From contig JBHGNT010000016.1 in assembly GCA_043228905.1 (NCBI GenBank), positions 496,001 to 560,000 of the forward strand: a DNA stretch of 64,000 nt, given 5' to 3'. Every line of letters starts with the position of its first letter. Positions within the stretch are counted from its first letter, which is position 1. Below, one piece after another: positions 24,228 to 38,630 of this stretch. This DNA comes from Azolla caroliniana. Taxonomy: Eukaryota; Polypodiophyta. The notes below the pieces were generated by a model, which was given only the letters and a program-made list of their open reading frames with translations, had not been told where the DNA came from and made no database searches. The position numbers were made by a program, and so were the translations under genes.

Positions 24228-27200
24228 GAACATTATAATTTACCTACTAGCGCTTGTCACCTCCCTCCTCAAATTTGCTAATTTCTTCATGTCTCTCGAC
24301 CTGAGTTTCAAAATCATGATTTTTTAATTCCATATCAGAGCTAGCGTTGTTAGCTTCGATTCACATGTTTGAACACAGAAATCCGATATCACAGGCGCAA
24401 GGTATGAACACTTTAATTTACCTACTTGATCTTGTCAACTCCCGCCTCAAATTTGCTAATTTCTTCATGTCTCTCGAGCTGAGTTTCGAAATCTTCATTT
24501 TTTAATTTTATATCATAGCTAGCTTTGTTAGCTTCGATTCGCATGTTTGAACACAAAAATCCGATATCACACGAGCCAGGTATGAACATTTTAATTAACT
24601 AACGCGCTCTTCTCCACTACCTCCTCAAATTTGCTAATTTCTTCATGTCTCTCAAGCGGAGTTTCAAAATATTGATTTTTTAATTCCATATCAGAGCTAG
24701 CGTTGTTAGCTTCGATTCGCATGTTTCAACACAAAAATCCGATATCACACGAGCCTGGTATGAACATTTTAATTTACTAACGCGCTCTTCTCCACTACCT
24801 CCTCAAATTTGCTAATTTCTTCATATCTCTCGAGCTGAGTTTCAAAATCTTGATTTTTTAATTCCATATCAGAGCTAGCGTTGGTAGCTTTGATTCGCCT
24901 GTTTGAACACAAAAATCCGATATCACACGACCCAGGTATGAACATTTTAATTTACCTACTAGCTCTTGTCAACTCCCTCCTCAAATTTGCTAACTTCTTC
25001 ATGTCTCTCGACCTGAGTTTCAGAATCTTGATTACAAAAATTCAATATTAGAGCTAGCGTTGTTAGCTTTGATTCGCATGTTTGAACACAGAAATCCGAT
25101 ATCACACGAGCCAGGTATGAACATTTTAATTTACCTACTTGCTCTTGTCAACTCCCGCCTGAAATTTTTCTTCATGTCTCTCGAGCTGAGTTTTAAAATC
25201 TTGATTTTTTAATTTTATATTATAGCTAGCTTTGTTAGCTTCGATTCGCATGTTTAAACACAAAAATCCGATATCACACGAGCCAGGTAAGAACATTTTA
25301 ATTTACTAACTCGCTCTTCTAAACTCCCTCCTCAAATTTGCTAATTTCTTCATGTCCCTCGACCTGAGTTTCAAAGTCTTGATTTTTTAATTCCATATCA
25401 TAGCTAGCTTTGCTAGCTTCGATTCGCATGTTTGAACTTAAAAATCCGATATCACACGAGCCAGGTATGAAAATTTTAATTTACTAGCGCGCTCTTCTAA
25501 ACTCCCTCCTCAAATTAGTTAATTTCTTCATGTCTCTCGAGCTGAGTTTCAAAATCTTGATTTTTTAATTCCATATCAGAGCTAGCGTTGTTAGCTTCGA
25601 TTCACATGTTTGAACACTAAAATCCGATATCACACGAACCAGGTATGAACATTTTGATTTACTAACGCGCTCTTCTCCACTTCCTCCTCAAATTTGGTAA
25701 TTTCTTCATGTCTCTCGAGCTGAGTTTCAAAATCTTGAATTTTTAATTCCATATCAGAGCTAGCATTGTTAGCTTCGATTCGCATGTTTGAACACAAAAA
25801 TCCGATATCACATGAGCCAGGTATGAACATTTTAATTTACCTAGTAGCTCTTGTCAATTCCCTCCTCAAATTTACTAATTTCTTCATGTCTCTCGACCTG
25901 AGTTTCAAAATCTTGATTTTTTAATTCCATATCATAGCTAGCTTTGTTAGCTTCGATTCGCATGTTTGAACACAAAAATCCGATATCACACGAGCCAAGT
26001 ATGAAAATTTTAATTTACTAGCGCGCTCTTCTAAACTCCCTCCTCAAATTAGTTAATTTCTTCATGTCTCTCGAGCTGAGTTTCAAAATCTTGATTTTTT
26101 AATTCCATATCAGAACTAGCGTTCTTAGCTTCGATTCACATGTTTGAACACTAAAATCCGATATCACACGACCCAGGTATGAACATTATAATTTACCTAC
26201 TAGCGCTTGTCAACTCCCTCCTCAAATTTGCTAATTTCTTCATGTCTCTCGACCTGAGTTTCAAAATCATGATTTTTTAATTCCATATCAGAGCTAGCGT
26301 TGTTAGCTTCGATTCACATGTTTGAACACAGAAATCCAATATCACAGGCGCAAGGTATGAACAGTTTAATTTACCTACTTGATCTTGTCAACTCCCGCCT
26401 GAAATTTGCTAATTTCTTCATGTCTCTCGAGCTGAGTTTCGAAATCTTCATTTTTTAATTTTATATCATAGCTAGCTTTGTTAGCTTCGATTCGCATGTT
26501 TGAACACAAAAATCCGATATCACACGAGCCAGGTATGAACATTTTAATTAACTAACGCGCTCTTCTCCACTACCTCCTCAAATTTGCTAATTTCTTCATG
26601 TCTCTCAAGCGGAGTTTCAAAATATTGATTTTTTAATTCCATATCAGAGCTAGCGTTGTTAGCTTCGATTCGCATGTTTCAACACAAAAATCCGATATCA
26701 CACGAGCCTGGTATGAACATTTTAATTTACTAACGCGCTCTTCTAAACTCCCTCCTCAAATTTGCTAATTTCTTCATGTCCCTCGACCTGAGTTTCAAAG
26801 TCTTGATTTTTTAATTCCATATCATAGCTAGCTTTGTTTGCTTCGATTCGCATGTTTGAACTTAAAAATCCGATATCACACGAGCCAGGTATGAAAATTT
26901 TAATTTACTAGCGCGCACTTCTAAACTCCCTCCACAAATTAGTTAATTTCTTCATGTCTCTCGAGCTGAGTTTCAAAATCTTGATTTTTTAATTCCATAT
27001 CAGAGCTAGCGTTGTTAGCTTCGATTCACATGTTTGAACACTAAAATCCGATATCACACGAACCAGGTATGAACATTTTAATTTACTAACGCGCTCTTCT
27101 CCACTTCCTCCTCAAATTTGGTAATTTCTTCATGTCTCTCGAGCTGAGTTTCAAAATCTTGAATTTTTAATTCCATATCAGAGCTAGCATAGTTAGCTTC

Positions 27201-28640
27201 GATTCGCATGTTTGAACACAAAAATCCGATATCACATGAGCCAGGTATGAACATTTTAATTTACCTACTAGCTCTTGTCAATTCCCTCCTCAAATTTGCT
27301 AATTTCTTCATGTCTCTCGACCTGAGTTTCAGAATCTTGATTACAAAAATTCAATATTAGAGCTAGTGTTGTTAGCTTCGATTCGCATGTTTGAACACAG
27401 AAATCCGATATCACACGAGCCAGGTATGAACATTTTAATTTACCTACTTGCTCTTGTCAACTCCCGCCTGAAATTTGCTAGTTTCTTCATGTCTCTCGAG
27501 CTGAGTTTTAAAATCTTCATTTTTTAATTTTATATTATAGCTAGCTTTGTTAGCTTCGATTCGTATGTTTAAACACAAAAATCCGATATCACACGAGCCA
27601 GGTATGAACATTTTAATTTACTAACGCGCTCTTCTAAACTCCCTCCTCAAATTTGCTAATTTCTTCATGTCCCTCGACCTGAGTTTCAAAGTCTTGATTT
27701 TTTAATTCCATATCATAGCTAGCTTTGTTAGCTTCGATTCGCATGTTTGAACACAAAAATCCGATATCACACGAGCCAGGTATGAAAATTTTAATTTACT
27801 AGCGCGCTCTTCTAAACTCCCTCCTCAAATTAGTTAATTTCTTCATGTCTCTCGAGCTGAGTTTCAAAATCTTGATTTTTTAATTCCATATCAGAGCTAG
27901 CGTTGTTAGCTTCGATTCACATGTTTGAACACTAAAATCCGATATCACACGAGCCAGGTATGAACATTTTAATTTACTAACGCGCTCTTTTCCACTTCCT
28001 CCTCAAATTTGCTAATTTCTTCATGTCTCTCGAGCTGAGTTTCAAAATCTTGAATTTTTAATTCCATATCAGAGCTAGCATTGTTAGCTTCGATTCGCAT
28101 GTTTGAACACAAACATCCGATATCACATGAGCCAAGTATGAGCATTTTAATTTACCTATTAGCTCTTGTCAATTCCCTCCTCAAATTTGCTAATTTCTTC
28201 ATGTCTCTCGACCTGAGTTTCAGAATCTTGATTACGAAAATTCAATATTAGAGCTAGCGTTGTTAGCTTCGATTCGTATGTTTGAACACAGAAATCCGAT
28301 ATCACACGAGCCAGGTATGAACATTTTAATTTACCTACTTGCTCTTGTCAACTCCCGACTGAAATTTGCAAGTTTCTTCATGTCTCTCGAGCTGAGTTTT
28401 AAAATCTTGATTTTTTAATTTTATATTATAGCTAGCTTTGCTAGGTTCGATTCGCATGTTTAAACACAGAAATCCGATATCACACGAGCCAGGTATGAAC
28501 ATTTTAATTTACTAACGCTCTCTTCTAAACTCCCTCCTCAAATTTGCTAATTTCTTCATGTCCCTCGACCTGAGTTTCAAAGTCTTGATTTTTTAATTCC
28601 ATATTATAGCTAGCTTGGTTAGCTTCGATTCGCATGTTCG
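24228..28640 (+). repeat. Satellite subfamily A block (A2)
   Basis: About 25 monomers return to the A type, many with CTCTCGAGCTGAGTTTC and CTAACGCGCTCTTCT variants not common in the left A block. An internal 11-monomer duplication is visible: GAACATTATAATTTACC is at 24228 and 26181, and CTTGATCTTGTCAACTCCC at 24425 and 26378, both offset 1,953 bp. Confidence 0.9.
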
Positions 28641-30919
28641 ATCCACCCTATGGTAAAACTTCACTTTTTTCTTCATGTCTCTAGCCCACAGTTTTAAAAT
28701 CGTGCTTTTTCAATTCCATATCGTAGCTAGCGTCATTACCTTCGATTCGCATGTTTGATGACAAAAATGCGATATCACACAAGCCCAGTATGAACATTTT
28801 CAATCACTCACGCGCTCGTCTACCGTGTTGCAAAACTGTACTATTTTCTTCATGTCTCTCGCCCTCATTTTTGAAATCGTGCTTTCTCAATTCCATATCA
28901 TAGGTAACTTCGTTAGCTTTGATACGCATGTTTGAACACAAAAATCGGATATAACACGACCCAGGTATGAACCTTTTCATATACTCACGCGTTCTTGTCT
29001 ACCCTGTGGCAAAACCTTACTTTTTATTTCATGTCTCTCACCTTGAGTTTCAATATCTTGCTTTCTCAATTCCATATTATAGCTAGCTTGGTTAGCTTCG
29101 ATTCGCATGTTTGAACATAAACATCCGATACCACACGACCCAGGTATGAACTTTTTCATATACTCACGTGCGCTTGTCTACCATGTGGCAAACCTTTACT
29201 TTTTTCTTCATGTCTCTCGTCCTGAGTTTCAATATCATGGTTTCTCAAGTCCAAATCATAGCTAGCTTCGTTAGCTTCGATTCTAATGTTTGAACACAAA
29301 AATCCGATATCAGAGAAGACAGGAATGAACATTTTGATTTACTCACGCGCTCTTGTCTACACCCTCCTCAACTTTGCTTCTCTTCATCTCTTAGCCTTGA
29401 GTTTGAAAACATGATTTTTCAATCTCATATTATAGCTAGCTTTGTTAGCTTCGATTCGCATGTTTAAAAACAAAAAACTATTCTCACTCGAGCTAGGTAC
29501 GCCCATTTTTATATAATCACGCGCTCTTGTCTACGGCCTTCTCAACCTTGCTTTGTTTATCATGTCTCTCTTCGTGACTTTCAAAATCATGATTTTTTAA
29601 TTCAATATCAGAGCTAGCTTTGTTAGCTTTGATTCGCATGTTTGAAGACAAAAATCTGATATCACACGAGGCCGCTATGAACATTTTCAATTACTCACGC
29701 GCTCTTGTCTACCGTGGTGCAAAACCGTAATATTTTCTTAATGTCTCTCGCCCTGAGTTTTCAAATCTTGCTTTTTCAATTCTATATCATAGCTAGCTTC
29801 ATTAGATTTGATACGCATGTTTGAACACGAAAATCCAATAGCAACTGACCCCGATATGAACCTTTTCATATACTCACGCGTACTTGTCTACCCTGTGGCC
29901 AAACCTTCCCTTTTTCGTCATGTCTCTCGCCTTGAGTTTCAATATCTTGCTCTTTCAATTCCATATCATAGCTCGCTTCGTTAGCTTCGATTCACATGTT
30001 TGAACACAAACATCCGATATCACACGACCCAGGTATGAACCTTTTCATATACTCACACGCACATGTCTAGCCTATGGCAAAACTGTATTTTTTTCTTCAT
30101 ATCTCTCGCCCTGTGTTTCAAAATCTTCCCTTTTCAATTACATATCATAGCTAGCTTCGTTAGATTCGATTCGCATGTTTGAACATAAACATCCAATATC
30201 ACACGACCCAGGTATGAACTTTTTCATATACTCACGCACGCTTATCTACCATGTGGCAAACCTTTACTTTTTTCTTCATGTCTCTCGCCCTGAGTTTTAA
30301 TATCATGGTTTTTCAACTCTATATCATAGCTAGCTTCGTTAGCTTCGATTCGCATGTTTGAACACAAAACTCCGATATCACACAAGCCAGGTATGAACAT
30401 TTTGATTTACTCACGCGCTCTTGTCTACTCCCTCCTCACCTTTGCTTTTCTCTTCATCTCTCTAGTCTTGAGTTTCAAAAGCATGATTTTTCAATCTCAT
30501 ATTATAAATAGCTTCGATTTGCATGTTTAAAAGCAAAAATCCATTTTCACTCGAGCCAGGTATGCCCATTTTTATACACTCACGCACTCTTGTCTACGCC
30601 CTCGTCAACCTTGTTTTCTTCTTCATGTCTCTCGTCCTTAGTTTCAATATCATGAATGTTCAATTCCATATCATAGCTAGCTTCGTTAACTTCGATTTGC
30701 ATGTCTGAACACAAAAATCAAATATCACATGAGCAAGGTTTGACCATTTTCTTTTACGCACGCGCTCTTGTCTTCGACTTCCTCAGCTCTGTTTTTTTCT
30801 TCATGTCCCTCTCCATGAGTTTCAAAATCATGAATGTTCAATTCCATATCATAGCTACCTTCGTTAGCTTCGATTCACATGTTTGAACACAAACATCCGA
30901 TATCACACGACCCAGGTAT
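28641..30919 (+). repeat. Subfamily C block, near-identical copy of 21949-24227
   Basis: The offset is 6,692 bp throughout: frames at 22285, 23831 and 24009 reappear at 28977, 30523 and 30701. The left edge is a hybrid monomer in which an A monomer stops in GCATGTT and continues in C at CCACCCTATGG. The right edge passes into A at GAACATTATA exactly as at 24228. Confidence 0.92.
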
Positions 30920-32463
30920 GAACATTATAATTTACCTACTAGCGCTTGTCAACTCCCTCCTCAAATTTGCTAATTTCTTCATGTCTCTCGACCTGAGTTT
31001 CAAAATCATGATTTTTTAATTCCATATCAGAGCTAGCATTGTTAGCTTCGATTCACATGTTTGAACACAGAAATCCAATATCACAGGCGCAAGGTATGAA
31101 CAGTTTAATTTACCTACTTGATCTTGTCAACTCCCGCCTGAAATTTGCTAATTTCTTCATGTCTCTCGAGCTGAGTTTCGAAATCTTCATTTTTTAATTT
31201 TATATCATAGCTAGCTTTGTTAGCTTCGATTCGCATGTTTGAACACAAAAATCCGATATCACACGAGCCAGGTATGAACATTTTAATTAACTAACGCGCT
31301 CTTCTCCACTACCTCCTCAAATTTGCTAATTTCTTCATGTCTCTCAAGCGGAGTTTCAAAATATTGATTTTTTAATTCCATATCAGAGCTAGCGTTGTTA
31401 GCTTCGATTCGCATGTTTGAACACAAAAATCCGATATCACAGGAGCCAGGTATGAACATTTTAATTTACCTATTAGCTCTTGTCAATTCCCTCCTCAAAT
31501 TTGCTAATTTCTTCATGTCTCTCGACCTGAGTTTCAGAATCTTGATTACAAAAATTCAATATTAGAGCTAGCGTTGTTAGCTTCGATTCGTATGTTTGAA
31601 CACAGAAATCCGATATCACACGAGCCAGGTATGAACATTTTAATTTACCTACTTGCTCTTGTCAACTCCCGACTGAAATTTGCAAGTTTCTTCATGTCTC
31701 TCGAGCTGAGTTTTAAAATCTTCATTTTTTAATTTTATATTATAGCTAGCTTTGTTAGCTTCGATTCGCATGTTTAAACACAAAAATCCGATATCACACG
31801 AGCCAGGTATGAACATTTTAATTTACTAACGCGCTCTTCTAAACTCCCTCCTCAAATTTGCTAATTTCTTCATGTCCCTCGACCTGAGTTTCAAAGTCTT
31901 GATTTTTTAATTCAATATCAGAGCTAGCATTGTTAGCTTCGATTCGCATGTTTGAACACAAAAATCCGATATCACATGAGCCAAGTATGAGCATTTTAAT
32001 TTACCTATTAGCTCTTGTCAATTCCCTCCTCAAATTTGCTAATTTCTTCATGTCTCTCGACCTGAGTTTCAGAATCTTGATTACGAAAATTCAATATTAG
32101 AGCTAGCGTTGTTAGCTTCGATTCGTATGTTTGAACACAGAAATCCGATATCACACGAGCCAGGTATGAACATTTTAATTTACCTACTTGCTCTTGTCAA
32201 CTCCCGACTGAAATTTGCAAGTTTCTTCATGTCTCTCGAGCTGAGTTTTAAAATCTTGATTTTTTAATTTTATATTATAGCTAGCTTTGCTAGCTTCGAT
32301 TCGCATGTTTAAACACAAAAATCCGATATCATACGAGCCAGGTATGAACATTTTAATTTACTTACAAGCTCTTCTAAACTCCCTCCTCAAATTTGCTAAT
32401 TTCTTCATGTCCCTCGACCTGAGTTTCAAAGTCTTGATTTTTTAATTCCATATTATAGCTAGC
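30920..32463 (+). repeat. Satellite subfamily A block (A3)
   Basis: About nine monomers. The start follows the 26181 version of A2 rather than the 24228 version, since both have AATCCAATATCACAGGCGC and GAACAGTTTAATTT. It ends in a hybrid monomer, TAGCTAGCTTTGATACGC, that joins C sequence equivalent to about 22226. Confidence 0.88.
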
Positions 32464-34619
32464 TTTGATACGCATGTTTGAACACAAAAATCGGATATAA
32501 CACGACCCAGGTATGAACCTTTTCATATACTCACGCGTTCTTGTCTACCCTGTGGCAAAACCTTACTTTTTATTTCATGTCTCTCACCTTGAGTTTCAAT
32601 ATCTTGCTTTCTCAATTCCATATTATAGCTAGCTTGGTTAGCTTCGATTCGCATGTTTGAACATAAACATCCGATACCACACGACCCAGGTATGAACTTT
32701 TTCATATACTCACGTGCGCTTGTCTACCATGTGGCAAACCTTTACTTTTTTCTTCATGTCTCTCGCCCTGAGTTTCAATATCATGGTTTCTCAACTCCAT
32801 ATCATAGCTAGCTTGGTTAGCTTCGATTCACATGTTTGAACACAAAAATCCGATATCACACAAGCCAGGTATGAACATTTTGATTTACTCACGCGCTCTT
32901 GTCTACACCCTCCTCAACTTTGCTTTTCTCTTGATCTTTCAAACCTTCAGTTTGAAAACATGATTTTTCAATCTCAAATTATAGCTAGCTTTGTTAGCTT
33001 CGATTCGCATGTTGAAAAATAAAAATCCGTTGTCACTCGAGCCAGGTACGCCCATTTTTATATAATCACGCGCTCTTGTCTACGGCCTCCTCAACCTTTC
33101 TTTGTTCTTCATGTCTCTCTTCGTGAGTTTCAAAATCATGATTTTTTAATTCAATATCACAACTAGCTTTGTTAGCTTCGATTTGCATGTCTAAACACAA
33201 AAATCGGATATCACACGAGCCAGGTATGAACATTTTAATTTACCTACTAGCTCTTGTCTACCGTGTTGCAAAACTATACTATTTTCTTCGTGTCTCTCGC
33301 CCTGAGTTTTGAAATCGTGCTTTTTCAACTCCATATCATAGCTAGCTTCGTTAGCTTTGATACGAATGTCTTAACACAAAAATCCGATAGCACACGACTT
33401 AGGTATGAACCTTTCCATATAGTCACGCGTTCTTGTCTACACGTGGCAAAACCTTGCTTTTTTCTTCATGTCTATAACTTTGAGTTTCAAAATCATGATT
33501 TTTCAATTCTATATCATAGCTAGCTTCATTAGCTTCGATTCACATGTTTGAACACAAACATCCGATATCACACGACCCAGGTATGAACCTTTTCATATAC
33601 CCACGCGCTTTTCTAACCTGTGGCAAAACCTTACTTTTTTCTTCATGTCTCTCACCCTGAATTTCAATATCTTGCTTTTTCAATTCCATATCATAGCTAG
33701 CTTCCTTAGGTTCCATTCACATGTTTGAACACAAATATCCGATATCACACGACCCAGGTATAAACCTTTTCATATACCCACGCGTTTGTCTAACCTATGG
33801 CAAAACCTTACTTTTTTCTTCATGTCTCTCACCCTGAATTTCAATCTTGCTTTTTCAATTCCATATCATAGCTAGCTTCGATTCCCATGTTTGAACACAA
33901 GCATCGGATATCACACGACTCAGGTATATACCTTCTCATATACTCACACGCGCTTGTCTACCATGTGGCAAAACTTTACTTTTTTCTTCATGTCTCTCGC
34001 CCTGAGTTTCTATATCATGGTTTTTGAATTCCATATCATAGCTACCTTTGTTAGCTTTGATTCGCATGTTTGAACACAAACATCCGATATCACACAACCC
34101 AGGTCTGAACCTTTTCATATACTCACGCGCGCTTGTCTACCATGTGGCAAACCTTTACATTTTTCTTCATGTCTCTCGCCCCGAGTTTCAATATCATTGT
34201 TTTTCAACTCCATAGCTTAACTAGCTTCGTTATCTTCTATCCGCATGTTTGAACAAAAAAATCCGATATCACACAAGCCAGGTATGAACATTTTGATTTA
34301 CTCACGCGCTCCTGTCTACACCCTCTCTTCATCTCTCTAGTCCGGAGTTTCAAAAGCATGATTGTCCAATCTCATATTATAGCTAGCTCTTGCATACGCC
34401 CTCCACAACCTTGCTTTGTTCTTCATGTCTCTCGTCCATAGTTTCAAAATCATGATTTCTCAATTCCATATCATAGCTAGCTTCGTTAGCTTCGATTCGC
34501 ATGTTTGAACACAAAAATCCGATATAACGCGAGCTAGGTATGAATATTCTCATTTACTCATGTGCTCTTATCTACACCCTCCTCAACTTTGCTTTTCTCT
34601 TCAACTCTCTAGCCCTGAC

Positions 34620-34633
34620 TTTAGGGTTTAGGG
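34620..34633 (+). repeat. Telomere-repeat dimer inside a satellite monomer
   Basis: Copy of the 20182 dimer carried by the 14,438-bp-offset segmental duplication. Confidence 0.85.
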
Positions 34634-35708
34634 TCTCAATATGTTTCTTTTTCAATTCCATATCATAGCTAGCTTCGTTTGTTTCGATTCGCATGTCTGA
34701 ACTCAAAAATCGAATATCACACGAGCAAGGTATGACCATTTTCTGTTATTCACGCGCTCTTGTCTTCGACTTCCTCGACTCTGCTTTTTTCTTCATGTCT
34801 CTCTCCATGAGTTTCAAAAACATGAATGTTCAATTCCATATCATAGCTAGCTTCGATAGCCTCGATTCGTATGTTTGAATACGAAAATCCGATATCACAC
34901 GAGCCAGGTATGAACATTTTGATTTACTCATGAACTGTTGTCTACCCTATGGAGAAACATTACTTTTTTCTTGATATCTCTTGCCCTGAGTTTTAAAATC
35001 TTGCTTTTTCAATTCCATATCATAGTTAGCTTCGTTAGCTTCGATTCGCATGTTTGAACACAAAAATCCGATATCACACGATCCAGGTATAAACCTTTTC
35101 ATATACTCCCACGTGCTTGTCTACCATGTGCCAAACCTTTACTTTTTTCTTCATGTCTCTGGCCGTGAGTTTCAATATTATGGTTTTTCAACTCCATATC
35201 ATAGCTAGCTTCGTTAGCTTCGATTTGCATGTTTGAACAAAAAAATCCGATATCGCACAAGCCAGGTATGAACATTTTGATTTACTCACGCGCTTCAGTC
35301 TACACCCTCCTTAACTTTGCTTTTCTCTTCATCTCTCTAGCCCTAAGTTTCAAAAGCATGAGTTTTCAATCTCATATTATATCTAGCTTCGTTAGTTTCG
35401 ATTCCAATATTTAAAAACAGATATCTGTTGTCACTCGAGCCAGGTATGCCCATTTTTATATACTCACGCGCTCTTGGCTACACCCTCTTCAACCTTGCTT
35501 TGTTCTTCATGTCTCCCGTCCTTAGTTTCAAAATCATGATTTTTCAATTCCATATCATATTATAGACCGTGTTGTTAGTTTCGATTCAAATGTTTGAATA
35601 CAAAAATCCGAAATCACACGAGGCAGGTATGAACATTTCCATTTACTCACGTGCGCTTATCTACACCTTCCTCAACTTTGCTTTTCTCTTCAATTCTCTA
35701 GCCCTGAG

Positions 35709-35722
35709 TTTAGGGTTTAGGG
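35709..35722 (+). repeat. Telomere-repeat dimer inside a satellite monomer
   Basis: Copy of the 21271 dimer carried by the 14,438-bp-offset segmental duplication. Confidence 0.85.
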
Positions 35723-38630
35723 TCTCAATATCTTGCTTTTTCAATTCCATATCATAGCTAGCTTCGTTGGCTTGGATTCGCATGTTTAACACAAAAATCG
35801 AATATCACACGAGCAGGGTATGAACATTTTTTGTTACTCACGCGCTCTTGTCTTTGACTTCCTCGACTCTACTTTTTTCTTCATGTCTCTCTCCATGAGT
35901 TTCAAAATCTTGAATGTTCAATTCAATATCATAGCTAGCTTTGTTAGCCTCGATTCGCTTGTTTGGATACAAAAATTCGATGTCACACGAGCTAGGTTTG
36001 AACATTTTTATTTACTCACGCGTTATTGTCTACCCTATGCCAAAACATTAATGTTTTCTTCATGTCTTTCACCCTGAGTTTTAAAATCTTTCTTTTTCAA
36101 TTCCATATCATACCTATCTTGGCTAGCTTCGATTCACATTTTTGAACACAAAAATCCGATATCACACGACCCAGGTATGTACCTCTTCATATACTCACGC
36201 GCGCTTGTCTACCATCTCGCAAAACATTATTTATTTATTTCATGTCTCTCTCCCTGAGTTTCAATATCATGGTTTTTCAACTCCATATTATAATTAGCTT
36301 CGTTAGCTTCAATTCCCATGTTTGAACACAAACATCCGATATCACACGAGCCAGGTATGAACATTTTCATTTACTCACGGCATCTTGTCCACCCTATGGT
36401 AAAACTTCACTTTTTTCTTCATGTCTCTAGCCCACAGTTTTAAAATCGTGCTTTTTCAATTCCATATCGTAGCTAGCGTCATTACCTTCGATTCGCATGT
36501 TTGATGACAAAAATGCGATATCACACAAGCCCAGTATGAACATTTTCAATCACTCACGCGCTCGTCTACCGTGTTGCAAAACTGTACTATTTTCTTCATG
36601 TCTCTCGCCCTCATTTTTGAAATCGTGCTTTCTCAATTCCATATCATAGGTAACTTCGTTAGCTTTGATACGCATGTTTGAACACAAAAATCGGATATAA
36701 CACGACCCAGGTATGAACCTTTTCATATACTCACGCGTTCTTGTCTACCCTGTGGCAAAACCTTACTTTTTATTTCATGTCTCTCACCTTGAGTTTCAAT
36801 ATCTTGCTTTCTCAATTCCATATTATAGCTAGCTTGGTTAGCTTCGATTCGCATGTTTGAACTTTTTCATATACTCACGTGCACTTGTCTACCATGTGGC
36901 AAACCTTTACTTTTTTCTTCATGTCTCTCGTCCTGAGTTTCAATATCATGGTTTCTCAAGTCCAAATCATAGCTAGCTTCGTTAGCTTCGATTCTAATGT
37001 TTGAACACAAAAATCCGATATCAGAGAAGACAGGAATGAACATTTTGATTTACTCACGCGCTCTTGTCTACACCCTCCTCAACTTTGCTTCTCTTCATCT
37101 CTTAGCCTTGAGTTTGAAAACATGATTTTTCAATCTCATATTATAGCTAGCTTTGTTAGCTTCGATTCGCATGTTTAAAAACAAAAAACTATTCTCACTC
37201 GAGCTAGGTACGCCCATTTTTATATAATCACGCGCTCTTGTCTACGGCCTTCTCAACCTTGCTTTGTTTATCATGTCTCTCTTCGTGACTTTCAAAATCA
37301 TGATTTTTTAATTCAATATCAGAGCTAGCTTTGTTAGCTTTGACTCGCATGTTTGAAGACAAAAATCTGATATCACACGAGGCCGCTATGAACATTTTCA
37401 ATTACTCACGCGCTCTTGTCTACCGTGGTGCAAAACCGTAATATTTTCTTAATGTCTCTCGCCCTGAGTTTTCAAATCTTGCTTTTTCAATTCTTTATCA
37501 TAGCTAGCTTCATTAGATTTGATACGCATGTTTGAACACGAAAATCCAATAGCAACTGACCCCGATATGAACCTTTTCATATACTCACGCGTACTTGTCT
37601 ACCCTGTGGCCAAACCTTCCCTTTTTCGTCATGTCTCTCGCCTTGAGTTTCAATATCTTGCTCTTTCAATTCCATATCATAGCTCGCTTCGTTAGCGTCG
37701 ATTCACATGTTTGAACACAAACATCCGATATCACACGACCCAGGTATGAACCTTTTCATATACTCACACGCACATGTCTAGCCTATGGCAAAACTGTATT
37801 TTTTTCTTCATATCTCTCGCCCTGTGTTTCAAAATCTTCCCTTTTCAATTGCATATCATAGCTAGCTTCGTTAGATTCGATTCGCATGTTTGAACATAAA
37901 CATCCAATATCACACGACCCAGGTATGAACTTTTTCATATACTCACGCACGCTTATCTACCATGTGGCAAACCTTTACTTTTTTCTTCATGTCTCTCGCC
38001 CTGAGTTTTAATATCATGGTTTTTCAACTCTATATCATAGCTAGCTTCGTTAGCTTCGATTCGCATGTTTGAACACAAAACTCCGATATCACACAAGCCA
38101 GGTATGAACATTTTGATTTACTCACGCGCTCTTGTCTACTCCCTCCTCACCTTTGCTTTTCTCTTCATCTCTCTAGTCTTGAGTTTCAAAAGCATGATTT
38201 TTCAATCTCATATTATAAATAGCTTCGATTTGCATGTTTAAAAGCAAAAATCCATTTTCACTCGAGCCAGGTATGCCCATTTTTATATACTCACGCACTC
38301 TTGTCTACGCCCTCGTCAACCTTGTTTTCTTCTTCATGTCTCTCGTCCTTAGTTTCAATATCATGAATGTTCAATTCCATATCATAGCTAGCTTCGTTAA
38401 CTTCGATTTGCATGTCTGAACACAAAAATCAAATATCACATGAGCAAGGTTTGACCATTTTCTTTTACGCACGTGCTCTTGTCTTCGACTTCCTCAGCTC
38501 TGTTTTTTTCTTCATGTCCCTCTCCATGAGTTTCAAAATCATGAATGTTCAATTCCATATCATAGCTACCTTCGTTAGCTTCGATTCACATGTTTGAACA
38601 CAAACATCCGATATCACATGACCCAGGTAT

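Larger units (their letters stand above)
17239..25900 (+). repeat. Segmental duplication, copy 1
   Basis: This segment is repeated to the right as a near-identical mosaic. Positions 17239-18350 match about 32760-33870 (offset 15,521). Positions 19440-22450 match 33880-36860 (offset 14,438). Positions 22500-25900 match 36900-40310 (offset 14,403, then about 14,409). By eye the 19.9-22.0 kb part differs from its copy at only a handful of bases. Within copy 1, 17235-18020 also matches 18661-19440 (offset 1,426, eight monomers), a duplication absent from the right-hand copy. Confidence 0.88.
32464..38630 (+). repeat. Satellite subfamily C block, mosaic copy
   Basis: Positions 32466-32755 match about 22228-22517 (offset 10,238). 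At about 32760 it switches to sequence matching 17239 onward, and at about 33880 to sequence matching 19440 onward. Such switches between nearly identical monomers are expected from unequal exchange or gene conversion. Confidence 0.9.
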
